Positions 1 to 4,984 of a stretch of 5,185 bases of DNA are shown here, piece after piece (within the stretch, counting starts at the first letter, position 1; every line of letters starts with the position of its first letter). A program made the translations under genes and the position numbers. The stretch is from Candidatus Woesearchaeota archaeon (GTDB taxonomy: Archaea > Nanoarchaeota > Nanoarchaeia > Woesearchaeales > GW2011-AR4): assembly GCA_023259315.1 (NCBI GenBank), contig JAHFQL010000088.1, positions 1 through 5,185 on the forward strand, read 5' to 3'. Under the pieces are notes generated by a model that saw nothing but the letters and a program-made list of their open reading frames with translations, had not been told where the DNA came from and did no database searches.

Positions 1-2
1 AT

Positions 3-119
3 TGCAAAGAGATTGGTATTAAATTTTCAAAAAGCGGCTTCGCAAGGTTCTTGGAATTTTTAAAGATAGACTTCTTTGATTGGGTGAAAAGCAATCTGAA
101 ATATTTTGACAAAGAATGA
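3..119 (+). CDS. C-terminal end of an unidentified protein (5' truncated by window edge)
   Basis: An open frame runs from the left edge to a TGA at 117-119 and gives 38 residues, beginning CKEIGIKFSKSG and ending in LKYFDKE. The stretch is rich in aromatic and charged residues (FARFLEFLKIDFFDWV). It could form an amphipathic helix and looks protein-like. Codon choice (AAA, GAA, AGC, AGG, TTG) matches the confident genes in this window. The other two plus-strand frames are stopped at 20-22 and 61-63. Too little is present to name a family. No promoter or start can be judged because the gene begins outside the window. The frame stays open again just after the stop (see the gap entry), so a degraded longer gene is possible but not shown. 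Confidence 0.5.
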   Translation, partial: CKEIGIKFSKSGFARFLEFLKIDFFDWVKSNLKYFDKE

Positions 120-317
120 ACAATGTTAGAAAAACACTTTAAACCAGTAGATATTATATGTTTAACAAGAAGGCATCAAACTTCAAACACTCTAATTTGG
201 AAACAAAGAGCAATAAAACATAATTTTTATTTAAGGGGATTTAAGTATTTATTTATAATGAAAAAAGAATAAAATTCAATTTTTCCTCAAATAATATATG
301 TCCTTCCTCTTCAAAAC

Positions 318-331
318 CGTAAACTATTTAA
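318..331 (+). promoter_or_regulatory. Candidate archaeal BRE/TATA promoter for the small repeat protein
   Basis: CGTAAACTATTTAA resembles a purine-rich BRE followed by a TATA box (TATTTAA, 325-331). Transcription would start about 26 bases downstream, near 353-356. That leaves a leader of roughly 22-25 bases that includes the ribosome binding site at 369. The match is weaker than the other TATA boxes in the window. Confidence 0.35.
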
Positions 332-368
332 GCAAATTGACATTTACAGTCGTAAAACTAATTAAAAA

Positions 369-374
369 GGTGAT
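369..374 (+). promoter_or_regulatory. Ribosome binding site GGTGAT for the small repeat protein
   Basis: GGTGAT is an exact match to the 3' part of the archaeal SD consensus GGAGGTGAT and lies 3 bases before the ATG at 378. It supports that start codon and shows that the small frame is really translated. Confidence 0.7.
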
Positions 375-377
375 TAA

Positions 378-620
378 ATGGCAGAAGTAGTATGTAGATG
401 TGGAGTAAAAAGGGCTCCAGGATATCTGTATTTTGTGAACAAGCAGGGAAACTGCGCCAGAGTTCAAATGGCAAGAGCTGGCAAGAAATCAAGCAAGAAG
501 CAGGAAGTGCTTCACCACTGCGGTATTAAAAGAAAGGCTGGCTACCTTTATTTTGTGGACAAGAAAGGAAACGTAGCAATGGCAAAGATGAACAGAGGCG
601 GCCGAAAGAAAAAGAGATAA
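378..620 (+). CDS. Small basic protein of two tandem GYLYF repeats, function unknown
   Basis: The protein has 80 residues and consists almost entirely of two copies of one unit at a 40-residue period, residues 4-37 and 44-77. By my count 19 of 34 positions are identical. Each copy has the core C-G-(V/I)-K-R-x-x-GYLYFV-(N/D)-K-x-GN and then M-x-R-x-G. Lysine and arginine are abundant, and the tail is GGRKKKR. Repeat 1 carries C6, C8 and C26. Repeat 2 carries H46, H47 and C48 at the positions matching C6-R7-C8. Similar short basic proteins with a single GYLYF(I/V)DK unit are, from memory, common uncharacterised proteins in DPANN archaea and some small-genome bacteria. The basic charge suggests binding to nucleic acid or the ribosome, and the Cys/His positions leave metal binding open. 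Both ideas are inference. There is no signal peptide or membrane segment. The gene has its own promoter and SD and appears to be monocistronic. Confidence 0.8.
   Translation: MAEVVCRCGVKRAPGYLYFVNKQGNCARVQMARAGKKSSKKQEVLHHCGIKRKAGYLYFVDKKGNVAMAKMNRGGRKKKR
387..608 (+). repeat. Intragenic tandem duplication with 120-base period
   Basis: Codons 4-37 (387-488) and 44-77 (507-608) encode the two copies of the repeat. DNA similarity is highest in the GYLYF core: 420-452 and 540-572 agree at 27 of 33 bases. Several of the differences are third-position changes (GGA/GGC, TAT/TAC, CTG/CTT). This indicates an old duplication kept under protein-level selection and not a recent copy error. Confidence 0.8.
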
Positions 621-631
621 ATTTGTCAGTT

Positions 632-735
632 GTGAGCGAGTTCGTGTGACATGCGAGGCTCGCGAAGAGACTCGCTCGCCAGCTACCAGCTCACTCGCAT
701 TCGACTCTTTTTATTTTTTTTATTTAATTTTATCT
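632..735 (+). terminator. GC-rich self-complementary block followed by T-tracts (terminator or small structured RNA)
   Basis: GAGCGAGT at 634-641 is the exact reverse complement of ACTCGCTC at 670-677. With G-U pairs the stem can extend to 632-642 against 669-679. Inside the loop GCG (653-655) can pair with CGC (661-663). A competing pairing is ATGCGAG (651-657) with CTCGCAT (694-700). AGCT-ACC-AGCT (681-691) is another small inverted repeat. The block is followed by T5 (708-712), T8 (714-721) and further T-rich sequence, as expected for archaeal termination after the small gene at 378-620. Six copies of CTCGC or its complement occur within about 65 bases. The GC-rich composition contrasts sharply with the AT-rich flanks. 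An independent small RNA cannot be excluded. Confidence 0.5.
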
Positions 736-741
736 TTAACA

Positions 742-755
742 GCAACTTTTATATA
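742..755 (+). promoter_or_regulatory. Strong TATA box for the HerA-type ATPase gene
   Basis: GCAACTTTTATATA contains a textbook archaeal TATA box, TTTATATA at 748-755. A start site about 26 bases downstream would fall near 778, leaving only about 7 bases before the ATG at 785. The transcript would be almost leaderless. The box overlaps the earlier in-frame ATG at 755, which argues against that codon being the start. Confidence 0.6.
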
Positions 756-784
756 TGTTCTTTTATTCTTTACTTCTGGGTGGT

Positions 785-2320
785 ATGTTGATAAAAGGTC
801 AGGTTATTTCTGGCGAATTTGGAAGAATAGTTGCAAGGCAAAAATCAGGCCAGTCTGTCGAGATAGGCGAGCTGTTGATTTCTGATTCCGGTGACGGAAA
901 AATATTACTCCAAGTGTATGATTTGATTTATGCAAGCCAAATATCGCAGCAAAATCTTGAAATGATTGCTGGCATGAAACTTGAGGAAAATGCTGAGTTT
1001 GAAATTTTTGACCCAAATATCAGGAATTACATGCTTGCCATGATGAAAAACCTTGTAACCATAAAGGGAAAAAACGCGGTTGTGAGCAAGTCGCTTCCGA
1101 ATTTTTTTTCCGAAATAAGGGAAATAAAGGAGTCAGACCTGGAGTTCATATCGAGGCCAAGGAACCCATTATTCATCGGGAATTTGAGGTCGGGATCAAA
1201 AGTGCTTGATGTCCCCATTTACCTCGACGGGGAAAAAATTTTTTCGCACCACATTTTGGTGTCTGGAACAACAGGCAGGGGAAAAAGCGTTTTGATATCC
1301 AACATATTGTGGAATTCCGTTGGAAGGGGCTATTGCGGAGTATTGGTTTTAGACCCCCACGATGAGTATTACGGAAGGAATAAGACCGGATTGAAGGACC
1401 ATCCAAACAAAGAAAATATCATTTATTACACTTCAAAGAATGCGCCGATAGGCGCGAATACATTAAAAATAAACCTTGATGCAATAAAGCCATTTCATTT
1501 TGATGGCGTGGTTGAATTTAGCGATGCGCAAAAGCAATGCCTGAACATTTACCATAAGGAATTTGACAATAAATGGATAGAGGCAATAATTTTAGAGAAA
1601 AGCATGAGCATGGGAAAGGTTTTCAAAGACGACACTATTGCTGTTGTCAAGAGAAGGCTGTTGTACCTGCTTGACCTGGAATTTCAAAACAGCCAGTTAT
1701 TCTGCAATGGAGTTTTCCAGTTAAATTCTGGATTCGCAACAATTTCTGACATATGCAGGCATCTTGAGGAAGGAAGAATAGCGATTGTTGACACATCAAA
1801 TTTTTCAGGCAGCGTGGAATTATTGATAGGCAGCCTCATTGCAAATGAAATTTTTAACAAATATAAATATTATAAGATGGGTGGCAAACTTGACTCAAAG
1901 CCCGTCATTTCCATATTTTTGGAAGAAGCACCAAGGGTCTTGGGAAAGGAAATCCTGGAATCAGGGCCAAACATATTTTCAACTATTGCAAGGGAAGGAA
2001 GAAAATTCAAGGTTGGATTGACAGCGATAACCCAGTTGCCTTCTTTGATTCCGAGAGAGATTCTGGCAAACATGAACACAAAGATTATCTTAGGCATTGA
2101 GATGAAGCCAGAACGTCAGGCCATAATTGAAAGCGCTGCTCAGGACTTAAGCGATGACGATAGGACAATCGCAAGCCTTGACATTGGAGAGGCCTTGATA
2201 ACAAGCAATTTTGCAAAATTTGTTACGCCAATAAGCATCCCATATTTTGAGGATGTTGTTAAAGAGACTTTGAAAAATGAAGAAGGGGTTGTTAATGAGT
2301 TTAGTGAATTAAAAAACTAA
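785..2320 (+). CDS. HerA-type DUF87 ATPase with N-terminal HAS-barrel (DNA translocase/helicase-like)
   Basis: A 511-residue P-loop ATPase of the HerA/FtsK superfamily, expected to form a hexameric ring that moves double-stranded DNA using ATP. Residues 1 to about 80 ([16 protein letters not shown]...) fit the small HAS beta-barrel of HerA proteins. Walker A is GTTGRGKS at 161-168. The strand [11 protein letters not shown] (about 187-197) is the HerA DPHxEY motif. Walker B is ISIFLEEA at 375-382, with E380/E381 as the catalytic acid region. [11 protein letters not shown] (about 402-412) and TAITQLP (polar Q417) are the typical arginine-bearing and sensor motifs. An in-frame ATG at 755 would add ten residues but lies inside the TATA box, so I chose 785. 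No NurA nuclease gene, the classic partner of HerA, is visible. Many archaeal DUF87 ATPases stand alone, so the role could be DNA processing, mobile-element mobilisation or defence. The family call is firm; the precise role is not. Confidence 0.88.
   Translation: MLIKGQVISGEFGRIVARQKSGQSVEIGELLISDSGDGKILLQVYDLIYASQISQQNLEMIAGMKLEENAEFEIFDPNIRNYMLAMMKNLVTIKGKNAVVSKSLPNFFSEIREIKESDLEFISRPRNPLFIGNLRSGSKVLDVPIYLDGEKIFSHHILVSGTTGRGKSVLISNILWNSVGRGYCGVLVLDPHDEYYGRNKTGLKDHPNKENIIYYTSKNAPIGANTLKINLDAIKPFHFDGVVEFSDAQKQCLNIYHKEFDNKWIEAIILEKSMSMGKVFKDDTIAVVKRRLLYLLDLEFQNSQLFCNGVFQLNSGFATISDICRHLEEGRIAIVDTSNFSGSVELLIGSLIANEIFNKYKYYKMGGKLDSKPVISIFLEEAPRVLGKEILESGPNIFSTIAREGRKFKVGLTAITQLPSLIPREILANMNTKIILGIEMKPERQAIIESAAQDLSDDDRTIASLDIGEALITSNFAKFVTPISIPYFEDVVKETLKNEEGVVNEFSELKN
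2311..2316 (-). terminator. T6 tract directly after the PIN gene stop
   Basis: Read on the minus strand, TTTTTT immediately follows the TAG stop of the PIN gene and continues into TTCACT-like AT-rich sequence. It can serve as a simple archaeal U-tract terminator. The same bases encode the penultimate lysine codons of the convergent ATPase. Confidence 0.4.
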
Positions 2321-3003
2321 TTCTCTATTCTCAATATCTGGTCTATTTCATCTTTTGAGACTGCGCAGCCGTTTAGCTTTACCCCCCATAGAACGCTTTC
2401 CAGCAGATTTTTCCTTGCGTCCGGTATTTTTGTTATGAAATTATCAAGGATGCCCTGCTCATAAGCAATTGTAATAAGGTCCACCGACCTGATTGCTTTA
2501 ATGTTGCTTGCCTTATTTCTGAACTCCTTCAAATTGTTTTCGTTTATGGTTATGGACGTGTGCAATGTTTTTCTCATGATTTCAAGAAGTATTCTGGGAT
2601 TTTCTATCAATAGCCTTGTAGTTTTTTCATCAATGACAATTGCATTTGATTTCATTTCCAACGCAGCTGCTATGACTGACATTTCAGCAAAATGAACTAT
2701 CTGCATGTTATGGTTGAAAGCCCTGAATATGCTGTTCGCTGTTCCAAATATTTTCGGGGTTTCTTGCCTCATAAAATCAGTGTCAATAATTTCTAGTATG
2801 CCATTCTCTACCATCTTTTCCACTTGAATAGCCTCGAACTTGAATTTTTTTATTTCAAATGGCCTGTCCACAAGCTCTTTTTTTACGCTTTCCGTAATGA
2901 AAAAATTTCCATTAAATTTCTTTTTTAGTGGCTCGAGAACAGACAGAAGATTGTTTGTGGCAAGGCTGATTATTGGGCCTGCGTCAAAAACTAGCGATTT
3001 CAT
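2317..3003 (-). CDS. PIN-domain nuclease-like protein, second gene of HTH-PIN operon
   Basis: The protein has 228 residues. It opens with [10 protein letters not shown], the standard PIN-domain start in which D7 is the first metal-binding acid. [10 protein letters not shown] supplies E43 (or E38), [13 protein letters not shown] supplies E107, and [12 protein letters not shown] supplies D125. Together these form the acidic cluster expected to hold Mg2+ or Mn2+ for RNA cleavage. The C-terminal half (about 145-228, including [14 protein letters not shown] and [17 protein letters not shown]) is longer than in minimal VapC toxins of about 130 residues. It resembles, from memory, a widespread archaeal family of PIN proteins paired with HTH proteins. 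The ATG overlaps the stop of the upstream HTH gene (ATGA), and an AAGGAG lies 9 bases before it, so the two are probably co-translated. The far end overlaps the convergent ATPase gene by 4 bases. All acidic residues look intact, so an active nuclease is likely. RNA as the substrate is family inference. Confidence 0.82.
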   Translation of the reverse strand: MKSLVFDAGPIISLATNNLLSVLEPLKKKFNGNFFITESVKKELVDRPFEIKKFKFEAIQVEKMVENGILEIIDTDFMRQETPKIFGTANSIFRAFNHNMQIVHFAEMSVIAAALEMKSNAIVIDEKTTRLLIENPRILLEIMRKTLHTSITINENNLKEFRNKASNIKAIRSVDLITIAYEQGILDNFITKIPDARKNLLESVLWGVKLNGCAVSKDEIDQILRIEN

Positions 3004-3548
3004 GAGAACAAGCTCCTTGCAAATTTTAATCTTTGCAATATGTTTACTGGCTCGCTGAACTGCTCAATCAAAGTGGTCTTGCCAATGTAATGCATCAGCT
3101 CCCATCTTGAAATATTCAAAACTTCGGATGCCCTTGCTATTGAAATACCATGCTCGCAAAGCTTGCATCCCTTCTTTATCTGGGCTTGATTTATCACTTC
3201 ATGGATATAAAGTTTTAATTTTTTATCCATAGCTCTTATGAAATCGAATAGGTTTTTTATGAATTTTCTGAATGCGTCATCATTGCTGTTTTTAAGATTT
3301 TGAAGCGCCGAGTTCAACAAATATATTACTTTATTATAATCAATGTCTTTTTCCTTTCTTTCTATAATCTTTGACAATGAGTAAATCAAGATTGCAACAG
3401 AAATAGAATCTTCGTCCTGAAAAACGCTTGCATTATGTATTGTATGGTTGCTTAAGGATTTTATCTGAACACTGTCCTCTTTTTTCTTTAGAATTTCAAT
3501 CAATTGAACCAATACAGAAATTATATCTTTTTTTATTTGGTCGTTCAT
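3000..3548 (-). CDS. HTH-tailed helical protein, antitoxin-like partner of the PIN protein
   Basis: This is a 182-residue, largely helical and charged protein. Residues 1 to about 120 look alpha-helical (IISVLVQLIEILKKKED, then HTIHNASVFQDEDSISVAIL, then YIHEVINQAQIKK). From about 134 to 158, EHGISIARASEVLNISRWELMHYIG reads as a helix-turn-helix much like the UPF0175-type antitoxins that accompany PIN toxins. A C-terminal tail (VNILQRLKFARSLF) could contact the partner. CKLC at 128-131 is a possible but isolated metal or disulphide pair. It is the first gene of a two-gene operon and its TGA overlaps the ATG of the PIN gene. The TATA box sits about 26 bases before the ATG, so the mRNA should be leaderless. 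The likely role is binding and restraining the PIN protein and perhaps autoregulation through the HTH. That role is inferred from architecture. The N-terminal region is larger than in ordinary antitoxins. Confidence 0.72.
   Translation of the reverse strand: MNDQIKKDIISVLVQLIEILKKKEDSVQIKSLSNHTIHNASVFQDEDSISVAILIYSLSKIIERKEKDIDYNKVIYLLNSALQNLKNSNDDAFRKFIKNLFDFIRAMDKKLKLYIHEVINQAQIKKGCKLCEHGISIARASEVLNISRWELMHYIGKTTLIEQFSEPVNILQRLKFARSLFS
3013..3018 (-). promoter_or_regulatory. Ribosome binding site AAGGAG for the PIN gene
   Basis: AAGGAG on the minus strand, 9 bases before the PIN ATG at 3003, lies inside the last codons of the HTH gene. It gives the downstream gene its own ribosome loading in addition to coupling through the ATGA overlap. 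Confidence 0.6.
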
Positions 3549-3570
3549 AAGAAATTTATGGGTTAATTGT

Positions 3571-3585
3571 TATATAAAGTTTTCT
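3571..3585 (-). promoter_or_regulatory. BRE/TATA promoter of the HTH-PIN operon (leaderless)
   Basis: The minus strand reads AGAAAACTTTATATA, a purine-rich BRE followed by TTTATATA. The centre of the TATA box is about 26 bases from the ATG at 3548, which places the transcription start on or next to the start codon. No SD is present, as expected for a leaderless message. Confidence 0.6.
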
Positions 3586-3591
3586 AAAAAA
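3586..3591 (-). terminator. T6 tract after the aminotransferase gene
   Basis: On the minus strand TTTTTT lies 13 bases after the aminotransferase stop, in AT-rich sequence and immediately before the BRE of the next operon. It fits an archaeal U-tract terminator packed against the following promoter. Confidence 0.4.
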
Positions 3592-3604
3592 TTTGATAGA
3601 AATA

Positions 3605-4852
3605 TTAAACTATTATCTTATCCGTAATCTTTTCCATATTCTTTGTTAGTTGTATTACTCTTCGTCTCTGTAGGTTCACAGGTCCCAATAATCCAACTCT
3701 TATAATCTGTCCACTGAGTTGTCCTAATCCGCCGTTGAGCTCTGTACGATAATCATCCTTCAATCTTTTTAAATAAGTTGGAATATCTACGCCTTGGGGC
3801 ATTCTTAGCGCGTGGACGGTTGGCGCCCTTAGTGCAGGGTCTTCAACAAAATTTGTGAAGCCCATTCCATTTGGCCCTACCTTTTCAGCAAACAGTTCAC
3901 TGGCCATTTCTTGAGTCTTGTAAAGAACTTCCAATCCACCGGGAAAATCAAAAAGGTCTTGTAAGGCTTGATAAAGCGCTAATCCCTCATGAGCTGGAAA
4001 ACTGACTACAAACGGCCTTGGGCCGGATTCTGCGTTTAAATATTTTTGATGTACCAACAAATCCTTATTCCAATCAACAAATCTAACTTTCATTTTTTTA
4101 ATATAATCTATGGCCCTTTCGTCAAACAAAGCTATGGATACTCCATTTTTACTTCCAATACCTTTCTGTACCCCTGTAAATATAACATCAGCACCTAAAT
4201 CATCAATGGAAATAGGAATTCCGCCAGTTCCGCTTACAGCATCAACAATAACATAGCCATCAGGGAAAATTCTGCGATATATATCACTATAAGCCCTGAT
4301 ATTGGGATCTCTGACCCCAGTTGAAGTTTCTACCAATACAGCAAGCAATGCCTTAACATCAGAACCGCTCGCTTTAAGTGCTTTCAGTCTATCCTCTAAT
4401 CTGTTCGGGTCAACACTTTTGCCCCAATCAGCATCTATTATTAAAGGTTTAATTTGATGGCTGTTCAGGAAATCGACAATTCTGTTGCCGAAATATCCTT
4501 GTTGCACAACAGCAGCAAGATCTCCTGGATTCAACATGTTGTATATAGCTGCTGACGCTGCATCCGAGCCGGTTCCTGGAACTATCATTGGATAGCTGCT
4601 GTCATTCGGCGCTCTTCCATACAATACCCTTATTGCTTGTTGATTAAGTCCCATAACTTTGAGAAAATCCGGATCAAGATGGCCTACAATACTAGTGGAT
4701 GCTGCCAAGTGAACTCGCTTGCTTACGTTAGTCGGTCCTGCCCCATAGCTTAAAACACCATTATGGTCGTCAAAAGTGGCATCGTTAGCGAATGTTGCTC
4801 TAGGTATTAATTCATCCAATGTTTTTTCCAATCTAAAACTTCCTGCGCTCAA
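3605..4852 (-). CDS. Class V PLP aminotransferase, alanine/serine-glyoxylate aminotransferase type
   Basis: This 415-residue fold-type I enzyme uses pyridoxal phosphate to move an amino group, most likely between alanine or serine and glyoxylate or pyruvate. YGAGPTNVS (36-44) and VGHLDPDF (56-63) are the family opening. GTGSDA (93-98) is the cofactor phosphate loop. VETSTGVRDP (174-183) and VDAVSGTGG (203-211) follow, with D204 facing the pyridine nitrogen. K230 in GVQKGIG is the Schiff-base lysine. The end is strikingly like human AGXT: DPALRxPTV (338-346), NGGLG (373-377) and IRVGLLG (384-390), with R385 as the likely substrate-carboxylate arginine. All key residues are intact. The gene starts at TTG; a strong SD lies 7 bases before it, an in-frame TAA lies 3 bases upstream of the start, and the next methionine is residue 67. 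About 30 residues precede the conserved core. It is divergent from a cupin gene. Exact substrates cannot be read from sequence; phosphoserine or 2-aminoethylphosphonate use is less likely. Confidence 0.88.
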   Translation of the reverse strand: MSAGSFRLEKTLDELIPRATFANDATFDDHNGVLSYGAGPTNVSKRVHLAASTSIVGHLDPDFLKVMGLNQQAIRVLYGRAPNDSSYPMIVPGTGSDAASAAIYNMLNPGDLAAVVQQGYFGNRIVDFLNSHQIKPLIIDADWGKSVDPNRLEDRLKALKASGSDVKALLAVLVETSTGVRDPNIRAYSDIYRRIFPDGYVIVDAVSGTGGIPISIDDLGADVIFTGVQKGIGSKNGVSIALFDERAIDYIKKMKVRFVDWNKDLLVHQKYLNAESGPRPFVVSFPAHEGLALYQALQDLFDFPGGLEVLYKTQEMASELFAEKVGPNGMGFTNFVEDPALRAPTVHALRMPQGVDIPTYLKRLKDDYRTELNGGLGQLSGQIIRVGLLGPVNLQRRRVIQLTKNMEKITDKIIV

Positions 4853-4859
4853 AATTTAG

Positions 4860-4866
4860 CACCCCC
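4860..4866 (-). promoter_or_regulatory. Strong ribosome binding site that fixes the TTG start of the aminotransferase
   Basis: The minus strand reads GGGGGTG, then 7 bases, then TTG at 4852. The longer run GGGGGTGCT differs from GGAGGTGAT at two positions. With the in-frame stop at 4858-4856, it leaves TTG as the only sensible start. Confidence 0.75.
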
Positions 4867-4882
4867 TAATCATTTGTTATCA

Positions 4883-4941
4883 TTTTGGAATAGGTAAGTC
4901 TATTTAAAAGTTTTGGTGAAATTCAATAGTGGTTTTGGAAT
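4883..4941 (+). repeat. TTTTGGAAT direct repeats in the divergent spacer
   Basis: TTTTGGAAT occurs at 4883-4891 and again at 4933-4941, exactly 50 bases apart. A shorter TTTTGG lies at 4911-4916. After both full copies the sequence runs through a G-x-TAAG-like stretch into TATTTAAAA, so the two halves of the spacer are imperfect copies of each other. The first copy lies just upstream of the predicted aminotransferase transcription start (between its TATA box and start site) and the second just upstream of the cupin TATA box. They may be operator sites or an old duplication. Confidence 0.4.
4901..4917 (-). promoter_or_regulatory. Candidate BRE/TATA promoter of the aminotransferase gene
   Basis: On the minus strand ACCAAAACTTTTAAATA gives an A-rich BRE and a TATA box (TTTTAAATA). 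A start about 26 bases downstream would be near 4879, leaving a leader of about 27 bases that contains the SD. Confidence 0.5.
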
Positions 4942-4970
4942 TGATTAAGAAAATTATTTAAAATAATCAA
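4941..4970 (+). promoter_or_regulatory. Inverted repeat TTGATTA-N16-TAATCAA around the cupin TATA box
   Basis: TTGATTA (4941-4947) and its perfect reverse complement TAATCAA (4964-4970) are separated by 16 bases. Their centres are 23 bases apart, about two helical turns. The TATA box of the cupin gene lies between them, so a dimeric regulator bound here could block TBP access. Seven-base arms in AT-rich DNA can arise by chance. Confidence 0.4.
4955..4962 (+). promoter_or_regulatory. TATA box of the cupin gene (leaderless)
   Basis: TATTTAAA has its centre about 26 bases before the ATG at 4985, which predicts transcription starting at or next to the start codon. No SD precedes the ATG, consistent with a leaderless message. 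Confidence 0.5.
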
Positions 4971-4984
4971 GGATTCCATCAATA

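Larger units (their letters stand above)
120..377. other. AT-rich intergenic gap with one weak 49-codon frame
   Basis: This stretch contains no convincing gene. An ATG at 123 opens a 49-codon frame to a TAA at 270-272 (begins MLEKHFKPVD, ends LFIMKKE). It lies in the same frame as the truncated gene upstream. It has no SD sequence before it and an unconvincing residue composition, so I do not call it a gene. A short T-run at about 279-285 followed by pyrimidine-rich sequence (CCTTCCTCTTC, about 302-312) could end the upstream transcript. The right end carries the promoter and ribosome binding site of the next gene. Confidence 0.5.

Noticed and set aside
123..272. Possible 49-residue small gene (MLEKHFKPVD...)
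   Set aside because: No SD, no well-placed promoter, AT-rich context and no recognisable family; kept only as a note on the gap.
632..705. Possible tRNA suggested by the GC-rich block with an ATTCGA near its end
   Set aside because: No complementary T-arm around ATTCGA, no acceptor-stem pairing and no anticodon arm could be built.
646..885. Plus-strand GTG-started 79-codon frame
   Set aside because: It runs through the hairpin block, the T-tracts, the TATA box and the start of the ATPase in another frame. It has no SD and its translation is low in meaning.
804..1406. Several minus-strand frames under the ATPase gene
   Set aside because: They are shadows of the ATPase: no promoter or SD, and the plus-strand reading carries clear HerA motifs.
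2501..3058. Hydrophobic-looking plus-strand frames under the PIN gene
   Set aside because: Antisense shadows of the PIN gene; their apparent membrane-like content comes from reverse-complemented Lys/Glu-rich codons.
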